Below are positions 15,791 to 24,960 of a stretch of 64,000 bases of DNA, piece after piece. Both the position numbers and the translations under genes were made by a program. The notes below the pieces were generated by a model, which was not told the origin of the DNA, searched no databases, and saw only the letters and a program-made list of their open reading frames with translations. Numbering within the stretch: the first letter of the stretch is position 1; each line of letters opens with the position of its first letter. Source of the DNA: Flavobacteriales bacterium (lineage in GTDB: Bacteria > Bacteroidota > Bacteroidia > Flavobacteriales > Schleiferiaceae); contig CP051243.1 in NCBI GenBank assembly GCA_017795025.1, positions 1 to 64,000 on the forward strand, in the 5' to 3' direction.

Positions 15791-17593
15791 ATGGCAGAAG
15801 TCGATAAAAAGTCCTTTATAAAAGGTGGTGAGTTTTTAATTCGTGAAGTAGTAAGTGATGAGGTGTTTATTCCCGAGGAATTTGGGGAGGAACAAAAAAT
15901 GATGGCTCAAGCCACCAGCGATTTCATTGATAAGGAGGTAGCACCCCAAAGGGAGCGATTTGAGGCTAAAGACTATGCTTTTACCGAAGAGGTGATGAAA
16001 AAAGCTGGAGAGCTGGGTTTATTAGGAATTAGTGTGCCTGAGCAATACGGCGGATTGGGAATGGATTTCAATACTTCAATGTTGGTATGTGACCGTATTT
16101 CGGGGATCTCCGGTTCTTTATCAACTGCCTATGGTGCCCATACCGGAATTGGCACCCTTCCCATTCTATTATATGGAACCGAGGAACAAAAGCAAAAATA
16201 CTTACCTGGCTTGGCTTCAGGCGAACTGATGGGGGCTTACTGTCTTACAGAGCCCGGTGCCGGTTCCGATGCCAATAGCGGGAAAACGAAGGCGGAGCTT
16301 AGCGCAGATGGAAAAACGTATAAGATTAACGGTCAGAAAATTTGGATTTCTAATGCTGGCTTTGCCGATGTGTTCACGGTTTTTGCTCGGATTGAAGACG
16401 ATAAATACCTCACCGCTTTTATAGTAGATAAGGGTAATCCCGGAATGAGCTTTGGTGAGGAAGAGAATAAACTGGGAATTCGTGCGAGTTCCACCCGACA
16501 GGTGTTTTTCAATGACTGCGAGGTTCCATTAGAAGCAATGTTGGGCGAAAGAAATGGCGGTTTTAAAATTGCCATGAACGCCTTAAACTATGGTCGAATC
16601 AAATTATCAGTAGCCTGTTTAGATGCCGCGCGCAGGGTTACCACTCATGCTGTTTCTTATGCCAATGAGCGGAAGCAGTTCGGCACGGCCATTTCTTCCT
16701 TTGGGGCCATTCAACAGAAATTAGCGGATATGGCCACTAAAACATGGGTGGCAGAGTCGGCTACTTACCGGGCTGGTCAGGATGTTGAGAATAACATTAG
16801 TCGCCTCATGGAATCGGGAATGGATCAAGGTGAAGCGAAATTAAAAGGGGTGGAAGAATATGCCATCGAATGTGCTATTCTTAAAGTCCTAGGCTCGGAA
16901 GCTGGAAGTTTTGTGGCCGACGAAGGTTTACAGATATACGGTGGAATGGGCTACAGCGCCGATGCCCCGCTAGAGGCCGCTTACCGCGATATGCGAATTG
17001 CCCGTATCTATGAGGGTACCAATGAGATTAATCGCCTACACTCGGTAGCGATGTTGCTCAAGAAAGCCCTTAAAGGGGAGCTAGACTTAATGAGTCCCGC
17101 TATGGCCGTAGCCAACGAATTGATGGAGATTCCATCTTTTGATACGCCAGATTACGACAGCCTTTTTGCAGAAGAAAAGGAGTATGTCGCCAAAATGAAG
17201 AAAGCCATCTTAATGGTGGCCGGTAAGGCGGTTGAAACTTTTGGGATGGACCTCGAGCAGGAGCAGGAAATCATTATGAATGCTGCTGATATGATTATTG
17301 AAGTTTATGCCGCAGAGTCGGCTATTTTGAGAGCCGAAAAGCTGGCCTCCCAAAATGGAGAAGCCGCTCATGAGGTAGAAATAGCGATGGCTAAATTGTA
17401 CTTGCATTGGGCTCAAGAAGCGGTGGCCAATAAAGGACGAGAGGCCATTTATAGCTTTATCGAAGGGGATGAGCAAAGAATGATGCTTATCGGCTTAAAG
17501 CGATTTACTAAGCCCAGTAATCCGGTAAATGTGAAGGCTTTACGCCGAGTAATTGCCGCACGGGTAATTGATCAAAATAAATATCCTTTCTAG
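15791..17593 (+). CDS. Acyl-CoA dehydrogenase, long form
   Basis: A 600-residue FAD-dependent acyl-CoA dehydrogenase, the first step of beta-oxidation. YCLTEPGAGSDANSG is the first family signature; QIYGGMGYSADAPLEAAYRDMR and IYEGTNEINRL carry the flavin-binding segment and the catalytic-Glu region. About 170 extra C-terminal residues follow the usual 380-residue core, as in VLCAD-like and many Bacteroidota enzymes, possibly for membrane contact or dimer packing. I start at ATG 15791; a GTG sits directly before it. It is monocistronic, with its own operator copy and terminator. Confidence 0.93.
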   Translation: MAEVDKKSFIKGGEFLIREVVSDEVFIPEEFGEEQKMMAQATSDFIDKEVAPQRERFEAKDYAFTEEVMKKAGELGLLGISVPEQYGGLGMDFNTSMLVCDRISGISGSLSTAYGAHTGIGTLPILLYGTEEQKQKYLPGLASGELMGAYCLTEPGAGSDANSGKTKAELSADGKTYKINGQKIWISNAGFADVFTVFARIEDDKYLTAFIVDKGNPGMSFGEEENKLGIRASSTRQVFFNDCEVPLEAMLGERNGGFKIAMNALNYGRIKLSVACLDAARRVTTHAVSYANERKQFGTAISSFGAIQQKLADMATKTWVAESATYRAGQDVENNISRLMESGMDQGEAKLKGVEEYAIECAILKVLGSEAGSFVADEGLQIYGGMGYSADAPLEAAYRDMRIARIYEGTNEINRLHSVAMLLKKALKGELDLMSPAMAVANELMEIPSFDTPDYDSLFAEEKEYVAKMKKAILMVAGKAVETFGMDLEQEQEIIMNAADMIIEVYAAESAILRAEKLASQNGEAAHEVEIAMAKLYLHWAQEAVANKGREAIYSFIEGDEQRMMLIGLKRFTKPSNPVNVKALRRVIAARVIDQNKYPF

Positions 17594-17629
17594 CTTACTA
17601 GATACTTTTTCATAAACAAAGGATGTGCT

Positions 17630-17661
17630 AAGGCCTCTGCTTCGCGGAGGCTTTTTTTTTG
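17630..17661 (+). terminator. Terminator of the acyl-CoA dehydrogenase gene
   Basis: AGGCCTCTGC and TTCGCGGAGGC form a GC-rich stem with a short loop, then nine T residues. Confidence 0.88.
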
Positions 17662-17687
17662 CCTTAAAATGTCAGTTCTACACTTTA

Positions 17688-17725
17688 TTGCTAAATTGAT
17701 ATATCTTTGCTAAATAAGTATATCT
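17688..17725 (+). promoter_or_regulatory. Two tandem 19-bp direct repeats over a -7 box
   Basis: TTGCTAAATTGATATATCT (17688-17706) is followed without a gap by TTGCTAAATAAGTATATCT (17707-17725): 16 of 19 bases agree. TATCTTTG (17702-17709), a perfect TAnnTTTG, spans the junction. The next gene starts eight bases further on. Confidence 0.75.
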
Positions 17726-17732
17726 ATTTCTT

Positions 17733-18149
17733 ATGGTAGGAGTTTGTCCAAATTGTGGCGCTGAAGAAGCTACTAAATCTGGTGTAGTTAAGGGGCGGCA
17801 ACGTTATAAATGTAAAAACTGCGCGTATCATTATACGGTCTCGAGGTTAGGTAAGCGCATTGATGATTACTACGTTACTAAAGCCTTACAACTTTATCTC
17901 GAAGGGCTTAGCTATAGGGAGATAGAGCGAATTTTGGGAGTGTCTCATGTTAGTGTGATTAACTGGGTTCGTCAGCACAAGGTGAAGCGTCCTTTTAAGT
18001 CGAACTACCATCCAACCTATCGAATTTTAACCCATGAGGAGCTCTTGAAGTTTTATCAAGATGCCAGCAACCTTAAAGGAGCCGGTATGGTGGTCACTGA
18101 ACTCGGGGATAAGTATATGCTGATTCGCTGGGAACGCTTTAAAGAATAG
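17733..18149 (+). CDS. Zinc-finger/HTH protein related to IS1 InsA, probably domesticated
   Basis: A 138-residue protein. The N terminus has a CPNCG zinc ribbon with a second pair in YKCKNC, as in the InsA/transposase-associated zinc finger. ALQLYLEGLSYREIERILGVSHVSVINWVRQHK is an IS1 InsA-type helix-turn-helix. The last 45 residues (YRILTHEELLKFYQDA to RWERFKE) are not transposase-like. No InsB/DDE catalytic gene, terminal inverted repeats or target duplication are present, so it is probably a DNA-binding regulator rather than part of an insertion sequence. It lies ahead of the acetate uptake genes and behind tandem repeats, which suggests control of itself or of them. Confidence 0.78.
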   Translation: MVGVCPNCGAEEATKSGVVKGRQRYKCKNCAYHYTVSRLGKRIDDYYVTKALQLYLEGLSYREIERILGVSHVSVINWVRQHKVKRPFKSNYHPTYRILTHEELLKFYQDASNLKGAGMVVTELGDKYMLIRWERFKE

Positions 18150-18280
18150 AAGCTTAGCTTCATTAAAACCTCGAATTACCGAAAAACTATACTATTTTTC
18201 ATTCTCAAAGAGATTTGTCGAACCTTGCCTCAGCCAAAAGCAAGAGCTCTAGGCACCTGTTAACCAAACTCTTTGATCCA

Positions 18281-19600
18281 ATGAAAAAATCATTAGTACT
18301 TCTCCTGATCTTATTTTTCGCGAGCTCCTTTACCTATGGGCAAGGTTTTGCCGATTACAATGGAGGGCTTAAAGTAAGTCTCGACGATGAAGGCTCTAAG
18401 TATTTCCGCCTGATTACCTGGCATCAGGTATGGCTTCGTTACAATCAGAATAATGAGGGGAGCACCCGAGCTGGGGTAGCACAAGACGCGACTACCGATG
18501 TGGGTTTGCGACGTTCTCGATTTTTGATGTATAGTCAGCTCAATAAACGTTTTCTCATTGTAACCCACTTTGGAATTAACAACCAGAATGCCGTAAGTGG
18601 TGGCTACCTTGGGGTAGATGGTAAAAAGCCCCAGCTCTATATGCACGATGCTTGGGTAGATTATACGGTGATTCCGAAATATCTTAACATCGGGGGTGGA
18701 CTGCACTATTGGAATGGCTTAAGCCGGATGACCAATGCCTCCACCCTTAATTTAATGTCTTTTGATGCTCCGATTTTAAACTGGGCTACTATCGAAGCAA
18801 CCGATCAGTTTGCGCGGAAGCTGGGCTTGTTCGCCAAAGGCCGACTCGGAAAACTCGCCTATCAAGTAGCCATTAATGATCCTTTTGAAACCAATACCGG
18901 TGGGACCATTGCAAATAATCGGGCCAATTACAGTCCGAATAATACCTCCAAGGTATATGAAGGCTATTTCCAATACGAGTTTTGGGATGCCGAAGGAAAC
19001 CTGCTTCCTTACCGTGTGGGCACCTACTTAGGAACGAAGCGAGTATTTAATATCGGAGCAGGCTTCATTAGTAATGCAGATGCCATGTGGTATACCGAGG
19101 ATAATGGGGATACCACTACTGTGGGCATGAACCTGTTTTCGGTAGATGCCTTTTTAGATCTACCCCTTAAAAACGGGGGAGCCCTTACGGCTTATGCGGC
19201 GGCCTATTTCAATGATTTCGGACCAAACAATGTGCGCAGTATTGGGATTCTTAATCCTGCCGATGGCTCCACTCAGGCATTTGGCCTCCGGGGAAATTCC
19301 TTCCCAACCTTAGGAACCGGAACCAGTATTTACACCCAAGTAGGCTACATGTTGCCCAAAAAGCGCGACGACTTGATTTGGCAACCCTATGTCGCTTTGA
19401 TTTACAACGACTTTGAAGGCGTTCAAGATGCCAATGGCAATAAAGTAGCGGTGAGTGTTTTTGACCTCGGCCTCAATATGTACCTCGCCGGTCATCATTC
19501 TAAATTGACGCTTAACTACCGCAGCCGTCCCGATTTTACTAATGCAAGCGATGTAAGCCGCAAGAGCGAAATCACCCTACAGGCTATGGTTTACCTATAA
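18281..19600 (+). CDS. Porin-like outer-membrane protein of the acetate uptake cluster
   Basis: A 439-residue exported protein. I start at ATG 18281 because it gives a clean signal peptide (KKSLVLLLILFF to FTYGQG); an upstream in-frame start at 18215 would add a non-signal extension. The mature part alternates short beta strands and loops throughout, with many aromatic residues at strand ends, and finishes in LQAMVYL, as an outer-membrane barrel does. It sits 50 bases before the DUF4212 and symporter genes, so it may let short-chain acids across the outer membrane. That substrate is inferred from context only. Confidence 0.72.
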   Translation: MKKSLVLLLILFFASSFTYGQGFADYNGGLKVSLDDEGSKYFRLITWHQVWLRYNQNNEGSTRAGVAQDATTDVGLRRSRFLMYSQLNKRFLIVTHFGINNQNAVSGGYLGVDGKKPQLYMHDAWVDYTVIPKYLNIGGGLHYWNGLSRMTNASTLNLMSFDAPILNWATIEATDQFARKLGLFAKGRLGKLAYQVAINDPFETNTGGTIANNRANYSPNNTSKVYEGYFQYEFWDAEGNLLPYRVGTYLGTKRVFNIGAGFISNADAMWYTEDNGDTTTVGMNLFSVDAFLDLPLKNGGALTAYAAAYFNDFGPNNVRSIGILNPADGSTQAFGLRGNSFPTLGTGTSIYTQVGYMLPKKRDDLIWQPYVALIYNDFEGVQDANGNKVAVSVFDLGLNMYLAGHHSKLTLNYRSRPDFTNASDVSRKSEITLQAMVYL

Positions 19601-19650
19601 TCCTTAGGCTCCTGTCTAAACAGTTTTCAACCAATTTAATACGCAACAAA

Positions 19651-19911
19651 ATGAAAGATCACACTGAAGCGCATAAATACTGGCGCGCCAATTTAAAGCT
19701 ACTCACCATACTCTTAAGTATATGGTTCATTGTCTCTTACGGGGCAGGAATCCTCTTCGTGGATGCCCTAAACGAATTCAACCTCGGCGGCTTTCCCTTA
19801 GGTTTTTGGTTCGCACAGCAAGGATCAATTATCACTTTCGTGATTTTGATTTTCGTGTATGTCTACAAAATGAATAAGCTCGACGCCAAATTTGGCTATA
19901 CCGAGGAATAA
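19651..19911 (+). CDS. DUF4212 small membrane subunit of the symporter
   Basis: An 86-residue protein with two membrane helices (LLTILLSIWFIVSYGAGILF and FVILIFVYVYKM). HKYWRANLKL near the start and FPLGFWFAQQGSI in the middle are DUF4212 hallmarks. In many bacteria this small protein is encoded directly ahead of an SSS-family acetate or solute symporter and is taken to be its accessory subunit. The symporter follows after 19 bases. Confidence 0.9.
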   Translation: MKDHTEAHKYWRANLKLLTILLSIWFIVSYGAGILFVDALNEFNLGGFPLGFWFAQQGSIITFVILIFVYVYKMNKLDAKFGYTEE

Positions 19912-19930
19912 TATTTAAAGCAGCAGAACA

Positions 19931-21637
19931 ATGGATATTCAAATCATGACCTACATCATCGTAGGTATCACTTTTGCCCTTTATATCGGTATCGCCATTT
20001 GGAGCCGTGCCGGATCTACTAAAGAATTTTATGTGGCCGGTGGTGGTGTTTCACCGCTTGCCAATGGTTTAGCCACGGCGGCCGACTGGATGAGTGCCGC
20101 TTCCTTTATCTCCATGGCAGGCTTAATTTCAACCCAGGGATACGATGGCTCGGTCTACCTTATGGGTTGGACCGGAGGTTACGTTTTACTGGCCCTCCTA
20201 TTAGCGCCTTATTTGCGGAAGTTCGGCAAGTTTACCGTGCCCGATTTTATTGGTGATCGCTATTACAGTAATACCGCACGGATGGTTGCGATTATCTCGG
20301 CCTTATTTGTGTCCTTCACCTATGTGGCAGGTCAAATGCGTGGAGTAGGGGTGGTGTTTTCACGCTTCCTTGAAGTAGACGTTACTACGGGTGTTATCAT
20401 CGGCATGGTAATCGTGTTGATTTATGCCGTATTAGGCGGAATGAAGGGAATCACCTACACCCAAGTGGCTCAATACTGTGTATTGATATTCGCTTTTATG
20501 GTTCCGGCCATTTTTATTTCGATGATGCTTACGGGCAATGTTATTCCTCAATTCGGAATGGGCGGTAAACTGCAAGACGGCACCTATCTCCTGGATAAGC
20601 TTAATCAGCTCAATACCGACCTGGGTTTTGCCGCTTATACGGATGGTTCTAAAACCAAAATTGACGTGTTTTTTATTACCGCCGCTCTAATGCTCGGTAC
20701 AGCAGGTTTACCTCACGTTATTGTACGTTTCTTTACCGTACCTAAGGTGCGCGATGCACGAAAGTCGGCCGGTTATGCCCTTTTGTTTATCGCCATCTTA
20801 TATACCACTGCTCCAGCCATCGCGGTTTTTGCAAGAACTAACCTTATTCAAACGGTACATGACAAGCCCTATAGCGAGATGCCTGAATGGGTAGGGAACT
20901 GGGAGCAAACCGGTTTATTAGCCTGGGAGGATAAAAACGGAGATGGAAAAGTGCAGATGCATAAGTCGGCCGAGACGAATGAGTTTATGGTAGATAAGGA
21001 TATCATTGTATTGGCCAACCCCGAAATTGCCAACCTTCCAGTATGGGTAATTGCCCTGGTGGCTGCCGGTGGTTTAGCCGCGGCACTATCAACAGCTGCA
21101 GGTTTGCTATTGGTAATCTCTACTGCCATCTCTCACGATCTATTAAAGAAGCAATTGATGCCTGATATTTCGGAGCGTGGAGAGCTTTTAGCCGCTCGTT
21201 TTTCTGCCTTTATTGCGGTTTCAGTTGCCGGTTACTTCGGGATTAATCCTCCCGATTACGTAGCAGCGGTAGTAGCCCTAGCTTTTGGATTAGCAGCAGC
21301 ATCCTTCTTCCCAGCTATTATCCTCGGTATCTTTATGAAAAAGATGAACAAAGAAGGTGCCGTTGCAGGTATGATTGCCGGCTTGGCTAGTATGTGCTTC
21401 TACATCTTGAAATTTAAATTTGGTGTATTCGACGGAGGCATGGAAGCGGTTCCAGCACTAAAAGCCGACTGGTGGTTTGGTATCAGTCCCGAAGGTTTTG
21501 GTACCGTGGCCATGCTTATAAACCTTGTGGTTAGTTTGGTGGTAATGCGCTTTACCCCCGAAACCCCCGAAGATGTGCAGGAATTAGTAGAAGACATCCG
21601 GATTCCCTCTGGAGCTGGTGAGGCACACACCCATTAA
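19931..21637 (+). CDS. Sodium:solute symporter, cation/acetate (ActP-like) type
   Basis: A 568-residue SSS-family transporter with about 13 membrane helices. EFYVAGGGVSPLANGLATAADWMSAASF is the conserved first-helix region of the acetate permease group, and GTAGLPHVIVRFFTVP and GGLAAALSTAAGLLLVIS are the inner helices that line the Na+ and substrate sites. A hydrophilic insert at about residues 305-345 contains a DKNGDGK-like calcium-binding turn (EDKNGDGKVQ). It works with the DUF4212 subunit; acetate or propionate is inferred from the acyl-CoA synthetases downstream. Confidence 0.9.
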   Translation: MDIQIMTYIIVGITFALYIGIAIWSRAGSTKEFYVAGGGVSPLANGLATAADWMSAASFISMAGLISTQGYDGSVYLMGWTGGYVLLALLLAPYLRKFGKFTVPDFIGDRYYSNTARMVAIISALFVSFTYVAGQMRGVGVVFSRFLEVDVTTGVIIGMVIVLIYAVLGGMKGITYTQVAQYCVLIFAFMVPAIFISMMLTGNVIPQFGMGGKLQDGTYLLDKLNQLNTDLGFAAYTDGSKTKIDVFFITAALMLGTAGLPHVIVRFFTVPKVRDARKSAGYALLFIAILYTTAPAIAVFARTNLIQTVHDKPYSEMPEWVGNWEQTGLLAWEDKNGDGKVQMHKSAETNEFMVDKDIIVLANPEIANLPVWVIALVAAGGLAAALSTAAGLLLVISTAISHDLLKKQLMPDISERGELLAARFSAFIAVSVAGYFGINPPDYVAAVVALAFGLAAASFFPAIILGIFMKKMNKEGAVAGMIAGLASMCFYILKFKFGVFDGGMEAVPALKADWWFGISPEGFGTVAMLINLVVSLVVMRFTPETPEDVQELVEDIRIPSGAGEAHTH

Positions 21638-21656
21638 CCAAACCTTAAGTGAAAGG

Positions 21657-21692
21657 TCCGACATGCTGATTTTCAGTATGTCGGGCTTTTTT
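21657..21692 (+). terminator. Terminator after the symporter gene
   Basis: CCGACATGCTGA pairs with TCAGTATGTCGG (one G-T pair) around TTTT, followed by a T-rich tail. It splits the uptake genes from the kinase operon. Confidence 0.9.
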
Positions 21693-21745
21693 AGCTCATG
21701 ATAATTATCAGTCAAGTACTGCCAAGAAATTTCAATATTTGAAAG

Positions 21746-21925
21746 ATGGAGAAGCTGTTTGCCCGAAATGCACTAATTGTTGTCCTTAGCTTAACGGTTA
21801 TTTCTCCGCTTTTTTGGGCTTTCTTCGAAGGCTCCTTGAGCTTTATCATCTACCTCTTTGGGCTGTTTGTATTATGGGTGATCTTTTTAATGCGAACGGC
21901 TCGTAAAATCGACAAGCAGGAATGA
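21746..21925 (+). CDS. 59-residue two-helix membrane protein ahead of the SSS kinase
   Basis: A small gene easily missed: ATG at 21746, TGA at 21923-21925. The product begins MEKLFARNALIVVLSL and has two membrane helices, about residues 9-26 and 31-48, then a basic tail RTARKIDKQE. Its stop overlaps the start of the histidine kinase gene as ATGA, so the two are translationally coupled. I do not recognise a named family. A role as a small subunit or modulator of the kinase's transporter-like domain, parallel to DUF4212 and the symporter, is inference. Confidence 0.8.
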   Translation: MEKLFARNALIVVLSLTVISPLFWAFFEGSLSFIIYLFGLFVLWVIFLMRTARKIDKQE

Positions 21926-24609
21926 CGGTCCTCTTAATCGTCATAGGAACAGCTTACTTAGGTTTCATATTTGGAGCGGCCTGGTATTTTGAGAAGCGTT
22001 TGAGCAACCTGGGCTATCGCAAATGGATGCCCTATATCTATGCCTTGGCCCTGGCGGTATATTGCACCGCCTGGACCTTCTACGGAAGTATCGGTCGGGC
22101 AGCCGAATCTGGTTTCGATTTTTTACTGATTTACATCGGTCCCACCTTAGCCCTTTTCCTCTGGTACCCCATTGCCCGAAAACTATATTTCCTAAAGGTG
22201 AATCAAGGGATTGGTTCCTTGGCCGATTTGCTTTCTGCCCGCTACGGTAAGGATGCCCGTTTAGGGAAATTAGTGGCGACCTTATCCTTGGTAGGTGTGC
22301 TTCCCTATATCTCTTTACAGATTAAAGCCATCAGCGAAAGCTTTGATGTTTTAAGCCAAAGGGAAACACAGTACAATGCTGGTTTTTCCTTAGAAGACCC
22401 AGCCCTTTATGTTACCCTGGTAATGGTGGCCTTTACCGTGCTCTTTGGTACGCGTTATGTGCAAAACAATCGTCCCAAAGCCGGGCTCATTGGAACCATT
22501 GCCTTCGAAAGCCTCTTCAAACTCTTGGCCTTCCTCATCGTTGGGTTTATTGGGCTTAATTCTTTTTTAAAAGATGAGCGTTTTTTTACGGCCTTAGATC
22601 GATTTTCTAATCAATCGGTAGCCATCCCAACGGCCGAATGGGCTTCTATTCTTTTGATTTCGGCCTTCTCTTTTATGCTTCTTCCCCGTCAATTTCAAAT
22701 GGGCGTGGTGGAGAACACGAGCGTGAAAAATATTCCGAAGGCACTTTGGCTAGTACCCCTCTATATGTTGGTGCTCAACTTGTTTGTGGTTCCTTTTGCG
22801 CTAATGGGTCCCAGTTTAGCCCCCGATACTAAACCCGATTTTTACCTGCTTAGCTTGAGTTTACAAGCGGGTGGACCAGCCACCGCTGCCTTGGCCTTTT
22901 TGGGTGGGCTTTCGGCAGCTACTTCTATGATCATTGTTTCTACCCTGGCCTTAGCCAATATGGTGAGTACCCATGTTTTAGTTCCGCAGATAGTTTGGAA
23001 AAAGGAAAAGCCTTTAGATCGCCGAATTATTGGTTTACGCCGCTGGGCCATTTTAGGCATATTGATTTTAGCTTATTTCTATTACCATTACATCGCTGCC
23101 AAAGAATCCTTGGTGAGTATTGGCATGGTTTCCTTTGTGGCCATCAGTCAGTTTGCCCCGGCCTTTTTAGGAGCGCTGTTTTGGAAGCAAGCGCACCGTC
23201 GGGCGGCAATCGAATCTATATCGGTGGGCTTCGGTGTTTGGTTTTACTTTTTGGTACTCCCCGAAATCCTTACCGTGATCACCGGAGATCGTCACTTTCT
23301 CGGTTTTTGGTCTCCGCAAATCCTAGCTGCTGAGATGAATATCAGCATTTTAAGTGCAGCGACCATCTTTAGCCTATTGATGAATTCCATTGTTTTCATT
23401 TGGCGAAGTTTAAGTTTAGAAGCCAGTCAAGAAGAGGAAAATCAAGCGACGCTTTTTGTTCAGGCAAATAGTTTATTGCAAGGTCCCAATGCCCCGGAGG
23501 TTTACCGCGGAACGGCACCTTTTCCAAATATTAAAAGTTTATTAATCAACTTCTTAGGGAATCGTCGAACCGAGGAGGTGCTGGATCGCTATGCACGATT
23601 AAACAATATTGATTGGAGTAGTTCTCCAACCGCCGACAGCCGAGTAATTAGCTATGCCGAGCGTTTACTGGCTGAGGCCATTGGTCCGGCCAGTGCTAAG
23701 ATTATGATTTCTTCGGTGGTGCAAAGGGAAGAATTAAGTCGTAGTGAAGTACTTAATATTTTAGAGGAAAGTCAGAAGGTATTGCAATTAAACCGAGAAT
23801 TAAGCTCTCGCAGCGAAGCCTTGCGCTTGGCCACGGAGGAATTGCGCAATGCCAATGAAAAGCTTCAGGAGATTACCGAACTCAAGGATGAGTTTTTGTA
23901 CACCGTTACCCATGAGCTTCGCACCCCGCTTACCGCTATTCGCACCCAGGCCGAATTAGTGCAAGACGACCCCGAAATGCCCGAGGAAGATCGGCAGCGT
24001 TTTATTGGCAATATTGTAAGCGACTGTGATCGGTTAACCCGCCTGATTGGCAATGTGCTAGATTTGGAAAAATTTGAATCGGGTAGCCAGAAACTAAGTC
24101 TTAGCAAATTAGACTTAGGTGCCCTTTTAAGAGATACCGAAAGGCAATTTCAGGCCTTAGCTAAAAAACGGGGGCATATACTTCGCTGTGAAATCTCGGC
24201 CCCATTAATGGCTACCTATGCTGATGTAGATCGCATTACCCAAGTACTGCATAATTTAATTGGGAATGCCCTAAAGTACGCTGCAGCCGAAAACGGGCAG
24301 GTATGGATTACCGCCTATCAATTGGATCAAGACCTAAAGGTTAATATTCACGACAATGGAAAGGGAATTCCAGATGCTGATCGCGAACTGGTTTTTGATA
24401 AATTTTACCAGGTTCGAAACCAAACACGGCGTAAACCTAGTGGTAGCGGACTTGGCCTAGCCATTTGTAAGAATATCATTCAGATGCACAAGGGCCGTAT
24501 TTGGATAGAAGACAATCCTGGTGGTGGAACTAAAATATCCTTTACCCTCCCATTATATCAAGAAGCTCAAAAATTGAAACCTACTAAGAACTCAGAAGAT
24601 GCGCAGTAA
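21922..24609 (+). CDS. SSS-transporter-domain sensor histidine kinase (CbrA-like)
   Basis: An 895-residue kinase. Residues 1-490 form a sodium:solute-symporter-like membrane domain of about 13 helices (YALALAVYCTAWTFYGSIGRA is typical of this group). A long coiled coil leads to HisKA, with the phospho-accepting His in VTHELRTPLTAIRTQ, and then HATPase_c: HNLIGNALKYA, DNGKGIPDADRELVFDKFYQ and GSGLGLAICKNI. CbrA-type kinases couple transport or sensing of a small solute to signalling. Placed between an acetate-type symporter and Acs, it probably senses short-chain acids or their flux. It overlaps its receiver gene by 11 bases. Confidence 0.92.
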   Translation: MTVLLIVIGTAYLGFIFGAAWYFEKRLSNLGYRKWMPYIYALALAVYCTAWTFYGSIGRAAESGFDFLLIYIGPTLALFLWYPIARKLYFLKVNQGIGSLADLLSARYGKDARLGKLVATLSLVGVLPYISLQIKAISESFDVLSQRETQYNAGFSLEDPALYVTLVMVAFTVLFGTRYVQNNRPKAGLIGTIAFESLFKLLAFLIVGFIGLNSFLKDERFFTALDRFSNQSVAIPTAEWASILLISAFSFMLLPRQFQMGVVENTSVKNIPKALWLVPLYMLVLNLFVVPFALMGPSLAPDTKPDFYLLSLSLQAGGPATAALAFLGGLSAATSMIIVSTLALANMVSTHVLVPQIVWKKEKPLDRRIIGLRRWAILGILILAYFYYHYIAAKESLVSIGMVSFVAISQFAPAFLGALFWKQAHRRAAIESISVGFGVWFYFLVLPEILTVITGDRHFLGFWSPQILAAEMNISILSAATIFSLLMNSIVFIWRSLSLEASQEEENQATLFVQANSLLQGPNAPEVYRGTAPFPNIKSLLINFLGNRRTEEVLDRYARLNNIDWSSSPTADSRVISYAERLLAEAIGPASAKIMISSVVQREELSRSEVLNILEESQKVLQLNRELSSRSEALRLATEELRNANEKLQEITELKDEFLYTVTHELRTPLTAIRTQAELVQDDPEMPEEDRQRFIGNIVSDCDRLTRLIGNVLDLEKFESGSQKLSLSKLDLGALLRDTERQFQALAKKRGHILRCEISAPLMATYADVDRITQVLHNLIGNALKYAAAENGQVWITAYQLDQDLKVNIHDNGKGIPDADRELVFDKFYQVRNQTRRKPSGSGLGLAICKNIIQMHKGRIWIEDNPGGGTKISFTLPLYQEAQKLKPTKNSEDAQ

Positions 24610-24955
24610 AATATTAATTGTCGACGATGAAATAAACATCCTCATGTCTTTAGAATACCTCTTTAAACGCAAGGGGTATGAGGTTTACATCGCCCGAAAT
24701 GGAGCCGAGGCCAAGGCTTTAGCCGATGCTAATAAGCCCGACCTGGTATTATTGGATATCATGATGCCAGACGTTGATGGCTACGAAGTTTGCGACTATT
24801 TAAAGGCAAAAGTTCCCGCACCTAAAGTGGTTTTCCTTTCGGCAAAAAGCAAAAAAGATGATGTGCAAAAGGGCTATGATCACGGCGCTGACCTCTACTT
24901 ATTAAAACCCTTCTCCAATAAAGACCTCCTTCAACATATTCAAGAATTAATTTAA
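24599..24955 (+). CDS. Single-domain response regulator (receiver only)
   Basis: A 118-residue CheY-like receiver: acidic pair in LIVDDEINIL, phospho-acceptor Asp in LVLLDIMMPDVDGYEV, Thr/Ser position in VVFLSAKSKK and the conserved Lys in YLLKPFS. There is no output domain, so it must act through a partner protein. It overlaps the kinase gene upstream and lies five bases before the propionyl-CoA synthetase gene, so the signalling pair and the enzymes share one transcript. Confidence 0.93.
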   Translation: MRSKILIVDDEINILMSLEYLFKRKGYEVYIARNGAEAKALADANKPDLVLLDIMMPDVDGYEVCDYLKAKVPAPKVVFLSAKSKKDDVQKGYDHGADLYLLKPFSNKDLLQHIQELI

Positions 24956-24960
24956 GAACC

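Noticed and set aside
17733-18149. Active IS1-type insertion sequence
   Set aside because: Only the InsA-like part is present; no catalytic InsB, no terminal inverted repeats and no target duplication were seen.
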